Assembly: GCF_964355755.1 (NCBI RefSeq)
Contig: NC_092672.1
Span: forward strand, 23,866,501-23,930,500
Direction: 5' to 3'
DNA from: Antedon mediterranea
Lineage: Eukaryota; Echinodermata; Crinoidea; Comatulida; Antedonidae
Length of the DNA stretch: 64,000 nucleotides
Numbering within the stretch: the stretch's first letter is position 1; every line of letters starts with the position of its first letter. The notes beneath the pieces were generated by a model. That model was not told where the DNA came from and did no database searches. It saw nothing but the letters and a program-made list of their open reading frames with translations. The translations under genes and the position numbers were made by a program. Shown piece after piece: positions 34,301 to 45,990 of this stretch.

Positions 34301-37300
34301 TATACTAACTACTATATAGCCTATACTACTACTACTACTACTAGGCCTGCCTACCTTTGCAATTAGATGAATCGTTCGAAAACAGGCGGATTGATAGGCC
34401 TAGCTAGATAGAGTAATACAACACACCTTTCGTAGTACAGCAGGTATTTTGAGACAGAAAGTATACTTTTATTTAGTGTTAGTGTTATATATAATCTAGC
34501 ATAGAATAGCTAGCCGCTAGGCCTATGCCTAATTAAAATCATAGATCCGGTTACCTAGCTGAACATACACACAGCACAGGTCCTACCATTTTTTTTAATA
34601 AAAAAATTGGCCACCCATGACGAAAAGGTTTACCTCCTAACCATTTGACTTGGAATTTTAAGTAGATAATTGATTACAATACCATCTGTTTGGTAGTGAG
34701 GGCCTTCACAAACAGGGCTGGTAAAATAATTATTTTCCTAGCTAGAGTGGGAATTAACTTTGGTACCTCCTCTGTTGTTACATTACTAGGGCTAGCCAGT
34801 GTCAATTTTAGTACAGTATTAATTTGATGATTTGGTATATTAATTTTTTTTTAAATTTAAATTGTAAAATTGTTTTCCCTTATTCTATACCTCTTCACAC
34901 TGTGCTTTATTGTTTTACGTTTAGTCATGCAGAAAGACATAGCACAGCTTCTGGGCCGACCAGGACAACAGTTTCTACTCACCTTCCTACAACATCGACG
35001 CCTATAGAAGGTGCTTATTTAAGAACTACACTATCTGGTGGTTCAGATACAAGGTATGAAAATTTAGATATAATACAAATTTTGTTATGAAATATATTAC
35101 TAATAATATTAATACCGTACTTAAATTAGATCACATGGGATTCACATAGTGAACGGTTGCTTTCTACACTCACGATTACATGGCTTCAACACTCACTACT
35201 AACTGACTTCTCAATAGGAACTCTACAAATATAACTATAAAATATAGAAATTGTCATTGATCATAAATTGTTCTTTAGAATTTCTTCAATATCTGGAATT
35301 GATAGATTTAGCAGTAACTCAAGTACTGTAACCGCTTTTCCAAGTGCTTCTGAAGATGGAAGGTAAGTTTAAACTAAAATTGCAGCGCTTTAACTTTTCT
35401 GTTTCACTTAATTCCAATGGAATGAACACAGCAAAATCCTTGTCTGTGGCTTGATAATACCCTGCACTCTTTATACACTATGCCAATCTGATTACTGTTA
35501 TTGAGAATTAAAATGGCATTAAAACTGTTATTTTTTTAGTATAAGCAACATTAAAGAAGAGGACAGACCCAGATGCTCTGCTGAAATATTAAAGTAAATG
35601 AATTCTGTATACTTTTCATTTTATATGTTACAATGTATTAATTTTAATTACATAGTTTAAAATCCTTTCCCCCTCGATTGCTAGTGTTTCTAATCACACA
35701 ATTAAGAGGTTGACATCATTGCACAAGTATTACTATTATTCTTTCAGTATGACCATTGACATTAACTTGTCAAGTGAATCTGAGTCAGAGAGCACTTGTG
35801 ATGAAGATGAAGATTATGATTTATATGAACCATCATTTGACATAAGCCTTTGGTAAGTCATCATCTATTCCTTTAACCTAAACTTCATTGTGATGCAGTA
35901 AAGCATCATTTAAAAAAAATTAATGTTTGAAATTAAGTCATACATACATTTTTCAGTCCCAACAATGCACTTAACCTCAGAGAAACCTCATTCGTTGAAG
36001 AGGAATTTGAAATTGAGGCAGAAAATGATGATCCATCCAGTCAGATTGAGGAGGACATTGAAGGGGTGGAAGTTGAAAGCCCTTATGTTAAACACATTGA
36101 TATTATGGAAGAGTCTGACTTTCTTATAAAAGATGAAACCTGCATAGTGTACTTAAACTGTTTGAAAACCTTGGCAGAAATCAAAATCAACAAATCTTGT
36201 ACTAGAAAATCCTGTAGTAGTCCTGTTGATCTGCATTCAAAGTTTGTTGGTTCTGCTGTGTATTTCAAATGGGTAAAAAGTCTTACTTTCAATTTTTGTA
36301 AACATTTTATCTTAATTTAATAATTCATAATTCTAATTAATTCCTGAAACCAATTTATGAACAAGTCTATGGTACCATCAAACAATGATGGTTGCTATGT
36401 AATGTGTTTCAGCTTGTCAAATGACTTATTTTATGAAATTGGTTTAATGGTTTATTTAATAAATATATTATTGTGATCTACTTAGATTTGTACAAATGGC
36501 CACCTGAACAACAAATGGTGTTCTCAACCAATTCTAAAGAACAAATTGCATGGAGGGGATTTGTTAATGTCTACGGCACTTTTAGCTTCTGGAAACAACT
36601 ATGCAAAGATTGCTCTTCTGGCCAAGTTTTTAAAACTTCATATTCTGAATGTCAACACCTACTATAGAATTCAGAGAAAATATCTTGTGCCTGCAGTTAC
36701 TGAATTATGGGAAGATACCCAGAAAGAAATCTTGACAGCACATGAAGGAAAAGATGTTGTACTGCTTGGTAGGTATTATAATATAAAATGGAGGTGTATG
36801 GAAAAAAAATAAATGTGACTAAACTAAAGTTCATAGGTCAAGGCTTCATTGTGCAAATGAAAATGCAGGATGGAACTAAATTACTGAAAAACGCTAATAT
36901 TGTTTTTGACGAGTTATAGTGAAGAGAAATTCTATTAAAAACTGTTGTTAGTGGTGGTCAGGTACAAATCTACTTATATACAATACAAGAACGTTATTAC
37001 TGTAAATATTTTTTTTTCATAGGAGATGGAAGGATGGACAGTCCAGAACACTCTGCCCAATTTTGCACATATACTATGATGGACAATGCTGACAAAAGTA
37101 TTTTGTCAATTATGACAATTGATAAGCGGGAGACAGAGGGCAAAAGTAGGATTTCAGAAGAGTGTTTCATTTCTCAAACAACAAAATGTGAATGTCGTTG
37201 AATGTGTAACCGATGCACACTTACAGATTGGCGCATTGATGAGTATGTTTTATTTTTACATCGTAATTCTAGATGATCACCAAAATCTAAAATAAATTTT

Positions 37301-40300
37301 TGATTAACATGTTTTTATTCTGTAAAATATGGTTTATTTTTATATTTGTTTTTCTTCATCACTCTAGAAAACGAATATCCAGACATCAAACACTCACACG
37401 ATATTTGGCATGCTGCCAAGAATCTAGCAAAAGCATTGGTTGCAGTAAGTTTTTTGGTAATTTGCAGACAATGTAAATTATTTTATTATAGTTATACCCT
37501 AATTTCATAATATGTAAAATAGGATATTTATTATACAAATTAATACTAATCTTTTGTTTCATTGGTATTTTTTATACAATTTAACAGGCTGGTCAGAAGA
37601 AAGACTGCAAAGTCTTATTAAGTTGGAGCAAAGATATTGTAAACCATTTCTGGCATACCTGCGAGACTTCAAAGACATATGATGAATTTCTTGTATGTAC
37701 ATGTTTTAATTTAATGGTGCACATACTGTATATACACTCTCAAAGACAAGTTATATTGTTCTTGAACATAAACTTTAGCACAAGATCTTCTTTATTGTGG
37801 AATTAATTTCTTTATTCTGGTTCTACTATGTTCATCAATTTTAAAGGCTCACAGCTATCTTCAGATACTGACATTGTCATATTATCTCTGTGTGTATCTG
37901 ATATTGTATCCATTTTTTCCATATTTAAAAAAAGAAATCTGTATTTGAGATATGTATTTTACTGATTTTCTTGTTCAATGATAGGGAATATGGTGTGGAA
38001 TTCTTCACCATGTGGTGGATGAACACCAGTGGGCTTTATCATATAGTGATGTTGGTACAGCCTCCTGTAGTCATGGACCTCTTGAGAGCGAGAGACAAAA
38101 GGGATGGATGACAAAGGGTCATCCAGCGCACGATGCACTACGAAAGATCGTCCTAAACAACAGATTCCTAAAGAAAATCCCATATTGGCTTAATTTTCGG
38201 TGAGCAAATTGATTAAAAATAGAGGAATGGTTTAGACTGTACAAGCATTTCTGTGCATATTCTGTAGTATTGATTAAAGCTAAAAAAAAAAAAAACAGGT
38301 GCTCTAAACAATAAATATACATTTCAACAGAACAATATACACATAATAAACACATTTATTAGTATTACTTTAAAACTTGCATATTTTATTGCATTTGACA
38401 ACAGTATTGACTTAGCTATTTATATATACATATTGTGTATTTTTAGTGGAACTGCTGAACTGGAAAATTTCCACCAATGTATTTTGATGTATGCGGCCAA
38501 AAGATTCCATTACAGTCCACCAATGTACAAAGTAAGGAATCTTCTGGCAGCATTGGATTACACAGCAAACCATCAACGAGAGATCAAGAAAAATAAAGAT
38601 GGGACCACAAGGTACATTCCATAGTTTTTTACAGTTGAATATTAATTGGCTATATTAATTACTAAATACCGTACTACATATGAAACCGACAAGTCTATTC
38701 TTAAATCAATTGTATCTTTATGCCATGTACAACGGAACTAGCTACAGGTATATGGGCAAAAGAAATTTGACAATTAATTTTAAAATCGGTTTTCCCGAAT
38801 TGCAATCTAAGCAAAATATTCCAAATTGCTGTCAAAAATTATAAACAATTATTTTCTGTTGTGTAGATATCAACGCTTATTTAACAAAAAAAGTAAGAGG
38901 TGGACAGTGGTGCCTGTTAAAGAAGAAAAGGATTACAGCTACATCCAGAAATTGGTGGAAATGGTTGTATACAAAAGACTACTTGATGAAACTAGCATGT
39001 AAACAGTAACAGGCTTAGGAGAAGATGACCCAAGAAGGCTCAGCAGAAACATTGCTTCAGTACCAGCACCACCAACTCATCAACTAGTTGAAGAGAAATT
39101 GTCAAGATTTTAAACAAAACTATGATGTATCAGTTACCTTTCTATTCGTGCAAACAGTACTGGGCAATTCCTGTTAAGTTTTTAATGTATTCAGTTAAAA
39201 ATGATTTATTTTTTTCTGTTATGGTACTAAAATGAGCAATTAAATTTGGAAATCTATTTGTGGGAATTGTACAAAGGGACAATACATCTTTAAATTCGTC
39301 CTGGTTGAAAACCAACATACTGGCCAAATGCATCGGGGTATTTGTCCCGTACTGCCCATACACAACTGGGTATTATATTCTGATGCCAATACCGAGACGA
39401 CCATGTGGTCACAAAACATACTGCCGGTAGGCTGTATGTTTATGACCCCTATTCCATTTGTTGTCCATAGGCGCTGCTAATATATCTTGATGATAGGCTC
39501 GTGCCAATTGCAACATTGCTTCATTTAGAATGAGCAACTAAAAGTCCTAAAATGAAAAAAAAAATGTTTATTTAGTATTTTTTGTTTAGTTTATGTTATG
39601 CACTATTTTTCAAAATAATATAAGCTGGTAACAGGTCTGTATTTTAACAACAGTACTTATTAAAAATAAAGCAGAACTTTTAAAATTAGTTTGACAAAAA
39701 GACAATTCTTTTTGTGTTTTTTTAGATACACTATATCGACACTTTATCATTGTAATGCATTTTATCAATAAGTATGTTAAATTAATATACTGTAATGTTT
39801 CACACGTGCAATTACCTGAAATTTGTTGTGTTTTCGTGTGTATAGCCACAGCCCACTCTTTCATTTTCAGTTTGAATTTGCCAGCAGTTGTTGCAAACAC
39901 ACCAACTTGGTGTAGTTGCTGGTGGTACAGGATGATGACCTCCCTCTGGTACTTTTTCTCTGCTGCTTCCTTTAGTTAGTAGGTCTTTAGCCTCTACCTC
40001 TGTCAATGCATTAATTTTAACCTAAAGTAAAATAAAATTGTTATAAATTGTTTACTGCTAAATATGGAAATATGAAATATTTATCGTGAGGAATCTTTGC
40101 CATTTGCCACCAGAATTTCAAATGTTGAACCAGGTTTCACAATATCTTTTTACCTTTATGTATTACTGGTCCATTGACAAGTAACATTAACAGTGAAGCT
40201 AATTAGTTGCGAATATTTCTAAAAGTATTGTCACAAAAATAGTAAATAACCACAGATCCTATAGATTTTTATATATATTGTATATGGAAATTATAGTATT

Positions 40301-43300
40301 AATTATTAGTAACATATTTCTAATTAAAAAATCCCAAGGATATGATTAGTGTATTTCTTTTTATATACAGTACAATTCAATAGTTAGGCTACTACTACTA
40401 GTAATAGGCTAGTCTTTAAAAATAGAACTGGCATCTCTCGTCAAAATCACGAATCAGTTGCCAGTACAGTGGGCTAACTTGGGCACATTTTACTAGCCTA
40501 TACTCGATAATTAGTAATGATGAACTGATCGGACCTGGCAAAAATTAATACGGGTAGCCAACGAATACTTAAAAATGAGTTTAAAGCATAGGCCTAATAT
40601 TAATAAAAAGACAACGTGAACCTGAAAGGTAGACCTACCTACCTAGAGTAGCCTAGGCTAGAGTAGAAGGCTAGGCCTACTATCCTAGGTAGGTACTGTG
40701 CAAGTTACAGCTTAGAGCTAGGCTTAGTAGTAGTAGTAGCCTAGAGAATCTGAACTAGGCCACAAGTATACATTTTATTTGAGAGAAACTAAGTAAAAAA
40801 TAGTAATATATTTACCGATAAATCTATGGGTTTCTTGAATACATTAAAACAAAATTCGTTCCGCAACTAGGCCTAGGCATACACTGCCGGCCGCGCCGGC
40901 GGCGCGCGTTACGTACAGTTTGGCTATATTATATGCATAATCATAAAACTTCCTCTCTCGCGCGATATGTGTAAAAACATCTCCTCAACCGTGACAAGTT
41001 GTAAACAATCTTAATTAGCATATCATGCATAATTCATACCCGTGGTTTGAAATCTTTGTTTACTTTCGCTCGGAATGATTTTCCAGACGAAATTTAATCA
41101 AACTAATTTACCTGTTAATTACGTAAACTTGTTGTTTTTGGCTCGAATTTTTAACTTAAAGTGAATAACTTTAATATTACTTTGATATGGCCAATTTAAA
41201 TTTAGAATATTTTGACCTTCATTTTTTGTGTTCAAAGGGACAATACAACTTTAAGGATTAATTGACGATTAAAACAAAGTTTACCCCGAATATGGGTGTT
41301 TTCCAAATACATGCACAAGCGAACCCTCTAGGTTTAATAAAGAGACATAGGCCAACACACCTTGTTTCAAGCATTTGAACTCATATAATATCCTGGTTGG
41401 AGGACCTTCGACTTCGACTTTAAACGTGTCTACCTGAACACTCCTTAGCTCTAGATTATAGACAATGGTGTTCTCTGTGATGTTGTTGCACGGCACATTT
41501 ATGTCAATGTTATTCAATGTTAATTCTTCCTCAACTCAATTCTTCTTCATTCAGTGATTGTCCATTATAGGTTCCCGTAATGCGGTATAAGTACTGAGTT
41601 TCATCATTTGGTGTTTCCCATTGGAGTGACAAGACGTTTTCGTTTTCTGACGATGTGGCGTTCACGTCTATGATCATAGAAACTACAAAAACCAATTTTT
41701 CATTATTTTTAGACAATAAAAAAGAAAATATTCTAGTCACGTATGGTATATATTGGTCGAGAAGGTAAACTGTTCTTTTTATATACATTATGAGGATTTT
41801 GATATTTAATTTCATTTGGTCATTATTAATGCAAATATGATTAGTGAGCACATAAAGACAACTTTATTTTGCAGCTGTCACCAGATACTATCTAGCCTAC
41901 TATTGTAAGTCAGTTAGATACAAATCGAGGTGGATTAAATACACTATAGTGACAGCTGTAAAATTGGATGTAATGACCCTAATCATTACAAATGGTTATT
42001 TGAACATTGAATGCAATTTACAATCTTGTAGAAACGATCTAGGGACTAGGTATACGTATTCCAAATGACTTTAAAACTCACTGGGTAGTGTGACAATTGG
42101 ACTCCAATCACTGAACTGGTGATATAGGCCTAATGAAAACCTTGATCGCACTTGAAATTCATATTCAGCTACCGCTGTCGTAATCTCCTCAATAATTATC
42201 TGCTTTTTATGCTGTTTTTCAATCTAATAAAACAATTCGCTTTTAGTCACCTTGTCAATCATTGGGAGCTACATGACCTTATTTTCTTTTGAAGCGTTTT
42301 GTTACGTTTAAGAATCGTTCAATTTTCTAACGAAACTGTATGATCACGAGCGTCAAATGTTTCAGATGTGTTGTAGAAGATGACTGAATTATTTTTGTCA
42401 TGTCATGACAGTAGCTTACCACAAAATCAGTGCAAGTATTTTCACTTGCACTGCTGATGGAGGGCAATAAGTACTACCTGAAATTTTGATTTAGATCTTT
42501 GCTTATTATATTTTTCATCTCCATTTGAGATCTAGCCACTGATACCTACAGTCTTGTCATTTTTTAGTAATTTGCCTTTAGGTTAATAAATAAATTAAAA
42601 TAAATAAATCCTGCATAACGGAATAACAATCTTTTAAAAAGCGTGCTTTATTATTTTGAAGATTTGTTTAATGAAGCCAAACAACGTAATCTTTTTGAAG
42701 AAAGTGAGTCGGAAATATTCTACAAATATGTTGTTTAACGATTTGAAATATATATTATACACAAACGTAATAAACATATATTTATTGCCGATTCTACTAC
42801 ATTCAAATTGAATGAGTTGGTACATTCGTGATATACGATAGTTATTCCACAATTTGTTGTCTCCTGATGATAAAAATATGACAAAACAAATAGTGAAATT
42901 GATTGTAACTTCATACCTCTTCTGTCCATGTTTCATTTAAACGTCTGTAACGAAGTTGAAACCATAGCGAGTTACAATAATAGCAATCTTCTTGTAATTT
43001 CCAGAATACTATGACGTTTGATTCCCCCACTGAAACTCTATCAATTAATGGTGACAAAGGTACGGCTGAAAATACAACAAAATTAAACGATTAGATCGTG
43101 CGTACAGCCATGAGAGTTACTTCAGTGAATCTTTAATTTAGATAAGTAACGTCTGCCGTACATCAAAAGACGGTTGTAGCATAACAACAGAATCATTGAG
43201 ACATTCTAAGGTTACTGAACATTAGTTCATTTAGGAGACACAAAAGCAAACCTAACTTTACTAGTGTTTATTCGTCATGCTAATCTTCAAACAATTTAGA

Positions 43301-45622
43301 TATTATTTAAGATTAAAAATTATGATTTTTGTTATGTTATACTTCAAAAGCTCATTGAACGAAACCCCGTATCCCCGCCGGATAAATCACACAAGTCACG
43401 TAAAAGGGATTAGACATTTGATCTTCTGTGGTGCTTGTATATTTTTTGAAATAATTCGATGGTAATGATCTATATTTTCCAAACCTGTGCTAAATATTGG
43501 CCTACAGACCTTCATTCTTAGAATCAAATGTGGATGTTGTATTTGCAGTACCAAACATATTTTCAACAACTACTCGTACTAGATGTGCTCTCATCGGATT
43601 ACCATCATTTTCCGAAACTTTGCACGTGCTGTCGTTTAGCTTATTAGAACAGTTGATCCACACATTAGAACTGTTTCTAGGGGGATTAAAACAATTCATA
43701 ATTCAATATTAACTGTTAGTAATCAAAATTCTATAAACAGTAATCAGTAATCTGTAATCAATAATCCGTAAATCAATAATCTGTAATCGGTAATCTGTAA
43801 ACAGTAATCAATAATCTGTAATCGGTAATCTGTAATCATTAATCAGCAATAAATAATTGGTATTCATTAATTTGGTAATCAGTAATTTGTAATCAGTAAT
43901 TTCTAATCAATAATCTGTAACCAATAATCTGTAATCAGTAATACTCAATAATATTTAATCAATAATCTGTAATCATTTAACATAATGGTATTATTTTGTT
44001 ACTTTGTCCTCTTTGCATAATATTTGATTATGCACCTGCAGCTGTTGAATTTAAATAAAAGAGCGATGAACAGACAGACAAATGGTTGGTGTCACATTAC
44101 GAGACACTGTGATAAGAGAAGAGAAGAATGGCAGCCGAGAACCGGCAACATATTGAAGGGAAGACAAAAACGCAGATGGAGGGACGACACTATTTCTAAT
44201 ACAGTAAAAAAACTTTGGCTAGGCCAGCAAAGAACAGAAACGAATGGCAAAGGCTTGAGGAGGGCTACATCCGACAGTGTTATGATGGAGCCGAGGTAAG
44301 GTCATGCATTCTGTATTAGAAATGAAACATTTCTTTAGGTATGATAAGACATTTATTATTTGTGAGAAAAGCAATGATTCTAATTATTTGTGTTATTTAT
44401 CAATAATACAAATGACTTACTGAAATTGAAATGTATAGACAGATTTAACTCCGGTGGATTTCTGTGCCCATGTACACCAATAATCAACAATATTTGTCGA
44501 TCTGCAGTTTAATGTTGGAGACGATGGTACGACTAAAGGATACAAAATATAGTAAGGTATATAACTATCTGTTATGTGGATTCTTATTACATGTAAGGAG
44601 TGGTTTTCAATAATAACAACTCTTATCTCAGTCTCCAACCATACAATAACAGACGAAAACAAATGTTTTAAATATATCATTAATCTGGGACGGTGCGGCC
44701 ATACACGCCAATTGCCACATGCACCGCCGCAACATCTCTTTTTTATTAACGGTGATTTAATTAGATTCTAGGACTTCATAAAGGTAACATTCAAGATACA
44801 CCTCGGTCCCGTTCATGATTACCCGTCAGTTCGCTTCATGGATCAATTATCGTTAACTTTGGCGGGATCAAATCATGTTTTCAAAACTATGTATGCCATT
44901 GACTAACTTACTACCAACTGTAAATGACGATTCTGATTTATTTGTCGTTACTCTTCCATTTTGTTTTTCTACAAGTAAAAAGCATTCGATCCAATGTTGA
45001 TAACCTGTCATGTTTAGGTTTGTTAAGGTAAGAATGGCTTCTGTATTTGAGATTACAGCAGTATTTTTTCCTGAATTAATAGGTACTTCGTCAACTTTCC
45101 ATTCAATATCCGAGGCATTGTACGATGTTTTTGTTTGATCTAACGTACATGTGAAGTTCAGGGTGGAACCGGCCAACGAATATGGATCAACGGGCGTCAG
45201 TTTAAGTGCTGCAATAAAATAAAAAAATTTTATATTGCATATAAGTTGTGTCCGCACCCAACAATATTACTGTACAACAAAGAAAATAATGGTAACATTG
45301 TAAAGAACAACAGTGAAATAGTTATTTAAAAATTATTTATTAAAGAAAAAAATTGAAAAAAGAAAGTTGTTAATTGTTTAACATTATAAAGAAGATTTAT
45401 TAACCTATCATGCAAATATTTCTATTTTGAAACATATGTGTATTATAAGAAGTAAGTTCCATCGTTTCCTCAGAATATAATTCTTAAGTTAAATAGTTAA
45501 AATAAACAAAATGATGGTGTCTACTTACATGATGTAGCTTTGAAAGCGCAGACAGTGGTCAAAATAATCCAAATCCGGAACGTACACAATGAAATGTTTA
45601 ATGTGTAAGAGAGTTCTGCCAT
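31342..45622 (-). CDS. Class I cytokine receptor, gp130/Domeless-like (possible frame disruptions)
   Basis: Minus-strand exons: 45529-45622 (signal peptide, MAELSYTLNI...IILTTVCAF), 44915-45208 (Ig-like domain, TLNFTCTLDQ and WIECFLLV), 44421-44532 (cytokine-receptor D1, PTLNCRSTN...YWCTWA), 43510-43676, 42917-43065, 42082-42223 (D2 ending HQFSDWSPIVTL, a degenerate WSxWS), 41285-41682 (fibronectin III), 33020-33090 or its duplicate (juxtamembrane LVTERTVTLNTVAVQDEP), 32510-32640 (transmembrane IIPFLVVGIIILFVMLFFG then box 1 EWPEPKF) and the tail from 31988. Phases agree for most joins. Box 1 binds JAK kinases, and tail tyrosines (YMVV, YFRL, YTPM, YWKL) are candidate STAT/SH2 sites. Two anomalies exist: a 16-bp insertion (about 41525-41540) shifts the frame of the FNIII exon, and the tail stops at 31491 while the -1 frame stays open to 31342. 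The donor phase at 41285 does not fit the next exon, so an exon may be missed. Confidence 0.85.
32226..32480. repeat. Dispersed repeat of the AGATGTATTGTCC family
   Basis: It starts TTAAAGATGTATTGTCCC, like the left end of the Kolobok-like element, and shares its interior (AAACCTGAAAAATGAAGATT, GGTTAAATTTAACC, TTTTTCAGGTAAAT) with 270-500. It is probably a non-autonomous relative. Confidence 0.5.
33010..33415 (-). repeat. Tandem duplication of the receptor juxtamembrane exon, about 195 bp
   Basis: Two copies of the block running from ACTAGGCTCATCTTGCACTG through TCTCGGTCACCAAACC to AAGTGTTGAGCA. Each carries an acceptor (TTTTTTTTAG), an exon and a GTATGTG donor on the minus strand. The left copy reads LVTERTVTLNTVAVQDEP; the right has a 6-nt in-frame insertion giving LVTERTVTLNRPTVAVQDEP. 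Confidence 0.85.
33893..39002 (+). pseudogene. Multi-exon DDE transposase, Kolobok-like, one frameshift
   Basis: Thirteen exons with consistent phases: 33893-34080 (MGKRGPYSGLRSSEKKRRKL), 34925-35053, 35279-35362, 35540-35593, 35748-35852 (acidic), 35957-36272, 36486-36768, 37023-37242, 37368-37444, 37588-37692, 37985-38199, 38447-38611 and 38867-39002. The catalytic region has LLGDGRMDSPEHSAQFCTYT (Asp), VECVTDAHLQIGALM (Asp), HSHDIWHAAKNLAKAL, HHVVDEHQWALSYSD and GTAELENFHQCILMYAAKRF (candidate Glu). It belongs to a widespread family of animal transposase-like proteins often left uncharacterised. In exon 8 the frame breaks: DKRETEGKS runs into a stop, while VGFQKSVSFLKQQNVNVVEC continues in another frame, consistent with a small deletion near 37148. 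This copy is probably inactive, but the rest is remarkably well kept. Confidence 0.8.
39290..40860 (-). pseudogene. P2RX7 C-terminal (ballast) domain gene remnant
   Basis: The minus-strand exon 39816-40021 reads VKINALTEVEAKDLLTKGSS and then TPSWCVCNNCWQIQTENERV followed by GCGYTHE. This is the Cys-rich start of the P2X7 intracellular ballast domain (W-C-x-C-x-x-C). A candidate upstream exon (about 40818-40855) ends FNVFKKPIDLS at a GTAAAT donor. Downstream, 39300-39540 reads AMLQLARAYHQDI, RGHKHTAYRQYVL-stop-PHGRLGIG and, in another frame, IIPSCVWAVRDKYPDAFGQY then VGFQPGR. These are the family's Y-R-W/F-x-L-W, R-x-IPSC and Y-x-GF motifs, broken by a TGA and a frameshift. No P2X channel or transmembrane part is present. 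It lies opposite and convergent to the transposase within the same TTAA element. Confidence 0.78.
43730..43980. repeat. AATCAGTAATCTGTAATCAA short repeat in a receptor intron
   Basis: TAATC(A/T)GTAATC phrases repeat about 20 times with 10-15 bp periodicity between the D1 exons of the receptor gene. Confidence 0.9.
44020..44300 (+). pseudogene. 3'-end fragment of a non-LTR retrotransposon ORF2
   Basis: The plus-strand frame includes CDKRREEWQPRTGNILKGRQ, then KRRWRDDTISNTVKKLW and NGKGLRRATSDSVMM. This resembles the conserved GRPxxRWxDD...W.....DR..W....EA.. tail of many LINE ORF2 proteins. Only the extreme C-terminus is present, within a receptor intron. Confidence 0.6.
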
Positions 45623-45990
45623 CGTCTTTGGAACAATAAAAAGCTAATGATAATTATACATAGTATTAACGTGATTGATCGAAATGAATTATCGGAATGA
45701 TCGTTCTAAATGATAATCGTATGACGTCATCGAAGTACACAAAATAAAATGAGAGGGTTAATTTAGTGTCAAAATCAAAACATTAAATCTAAGTGACCGG
45801 AAACATTCTTATTGAAAAGCAAATGTAACCTTTTTTATGTAATATAACGGATATTGCCTTATTTTAAAGATATTTTATAACATTTGAGATCCTCGTTTAG
45901 TAGTCAATATATTTTCTCACCAGACTATAATTTCCATAAGCGCTACGCAATTCGAGGAAATAAAATACGATTTCCTCGAAGGAGGATTTC
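45623..45990. other. Upstream region of the cytokine receptor gene
   Basis: A short AT-rich stretch directly upstream of the receptor ATG (45622). It contains TGACGTCA at about 45723, a perfect CRE/ATF-type palindrome, about 100 bp upstream of the start codon. It could be part of the promoter; no TATA box is convincing. Confidence 0.4.

Larger units (their letters stand above)
33548..41250. mobile_element. Kolobok-like TTAA transposon with transposase and P2RX7-ballast gene
   Basis: The left end is AGATGTATTGTCCCTTTGA after TTAA (33544-33547). The right end TCAAAGGGACAATACAACT precedes TTAA (41251-41254). A second copy of the terminus (CAAAGGGACAATACATCT then TTAA, 39272-39293) lies inside, so the boundary could alternatively be 39289. 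Between them lie the 13-exon transposase (plus) and a P2RX7-C-domain gene (minus). TTAA duplications plus a DDE protein of this type suggest the Kolobok superfamily; that name is inference. The whole element sits in the intron of the cytokine receptor. Confidence 0.72.

Noticed and set aside
33548-41250. Reading the P2RX7-like exon as a true P2X7 channel gene
   Set aside because: No P2X ectodomain or transmembrane exons were found on that strand, and the ballast motifs are broken by a stop and a frameshift.
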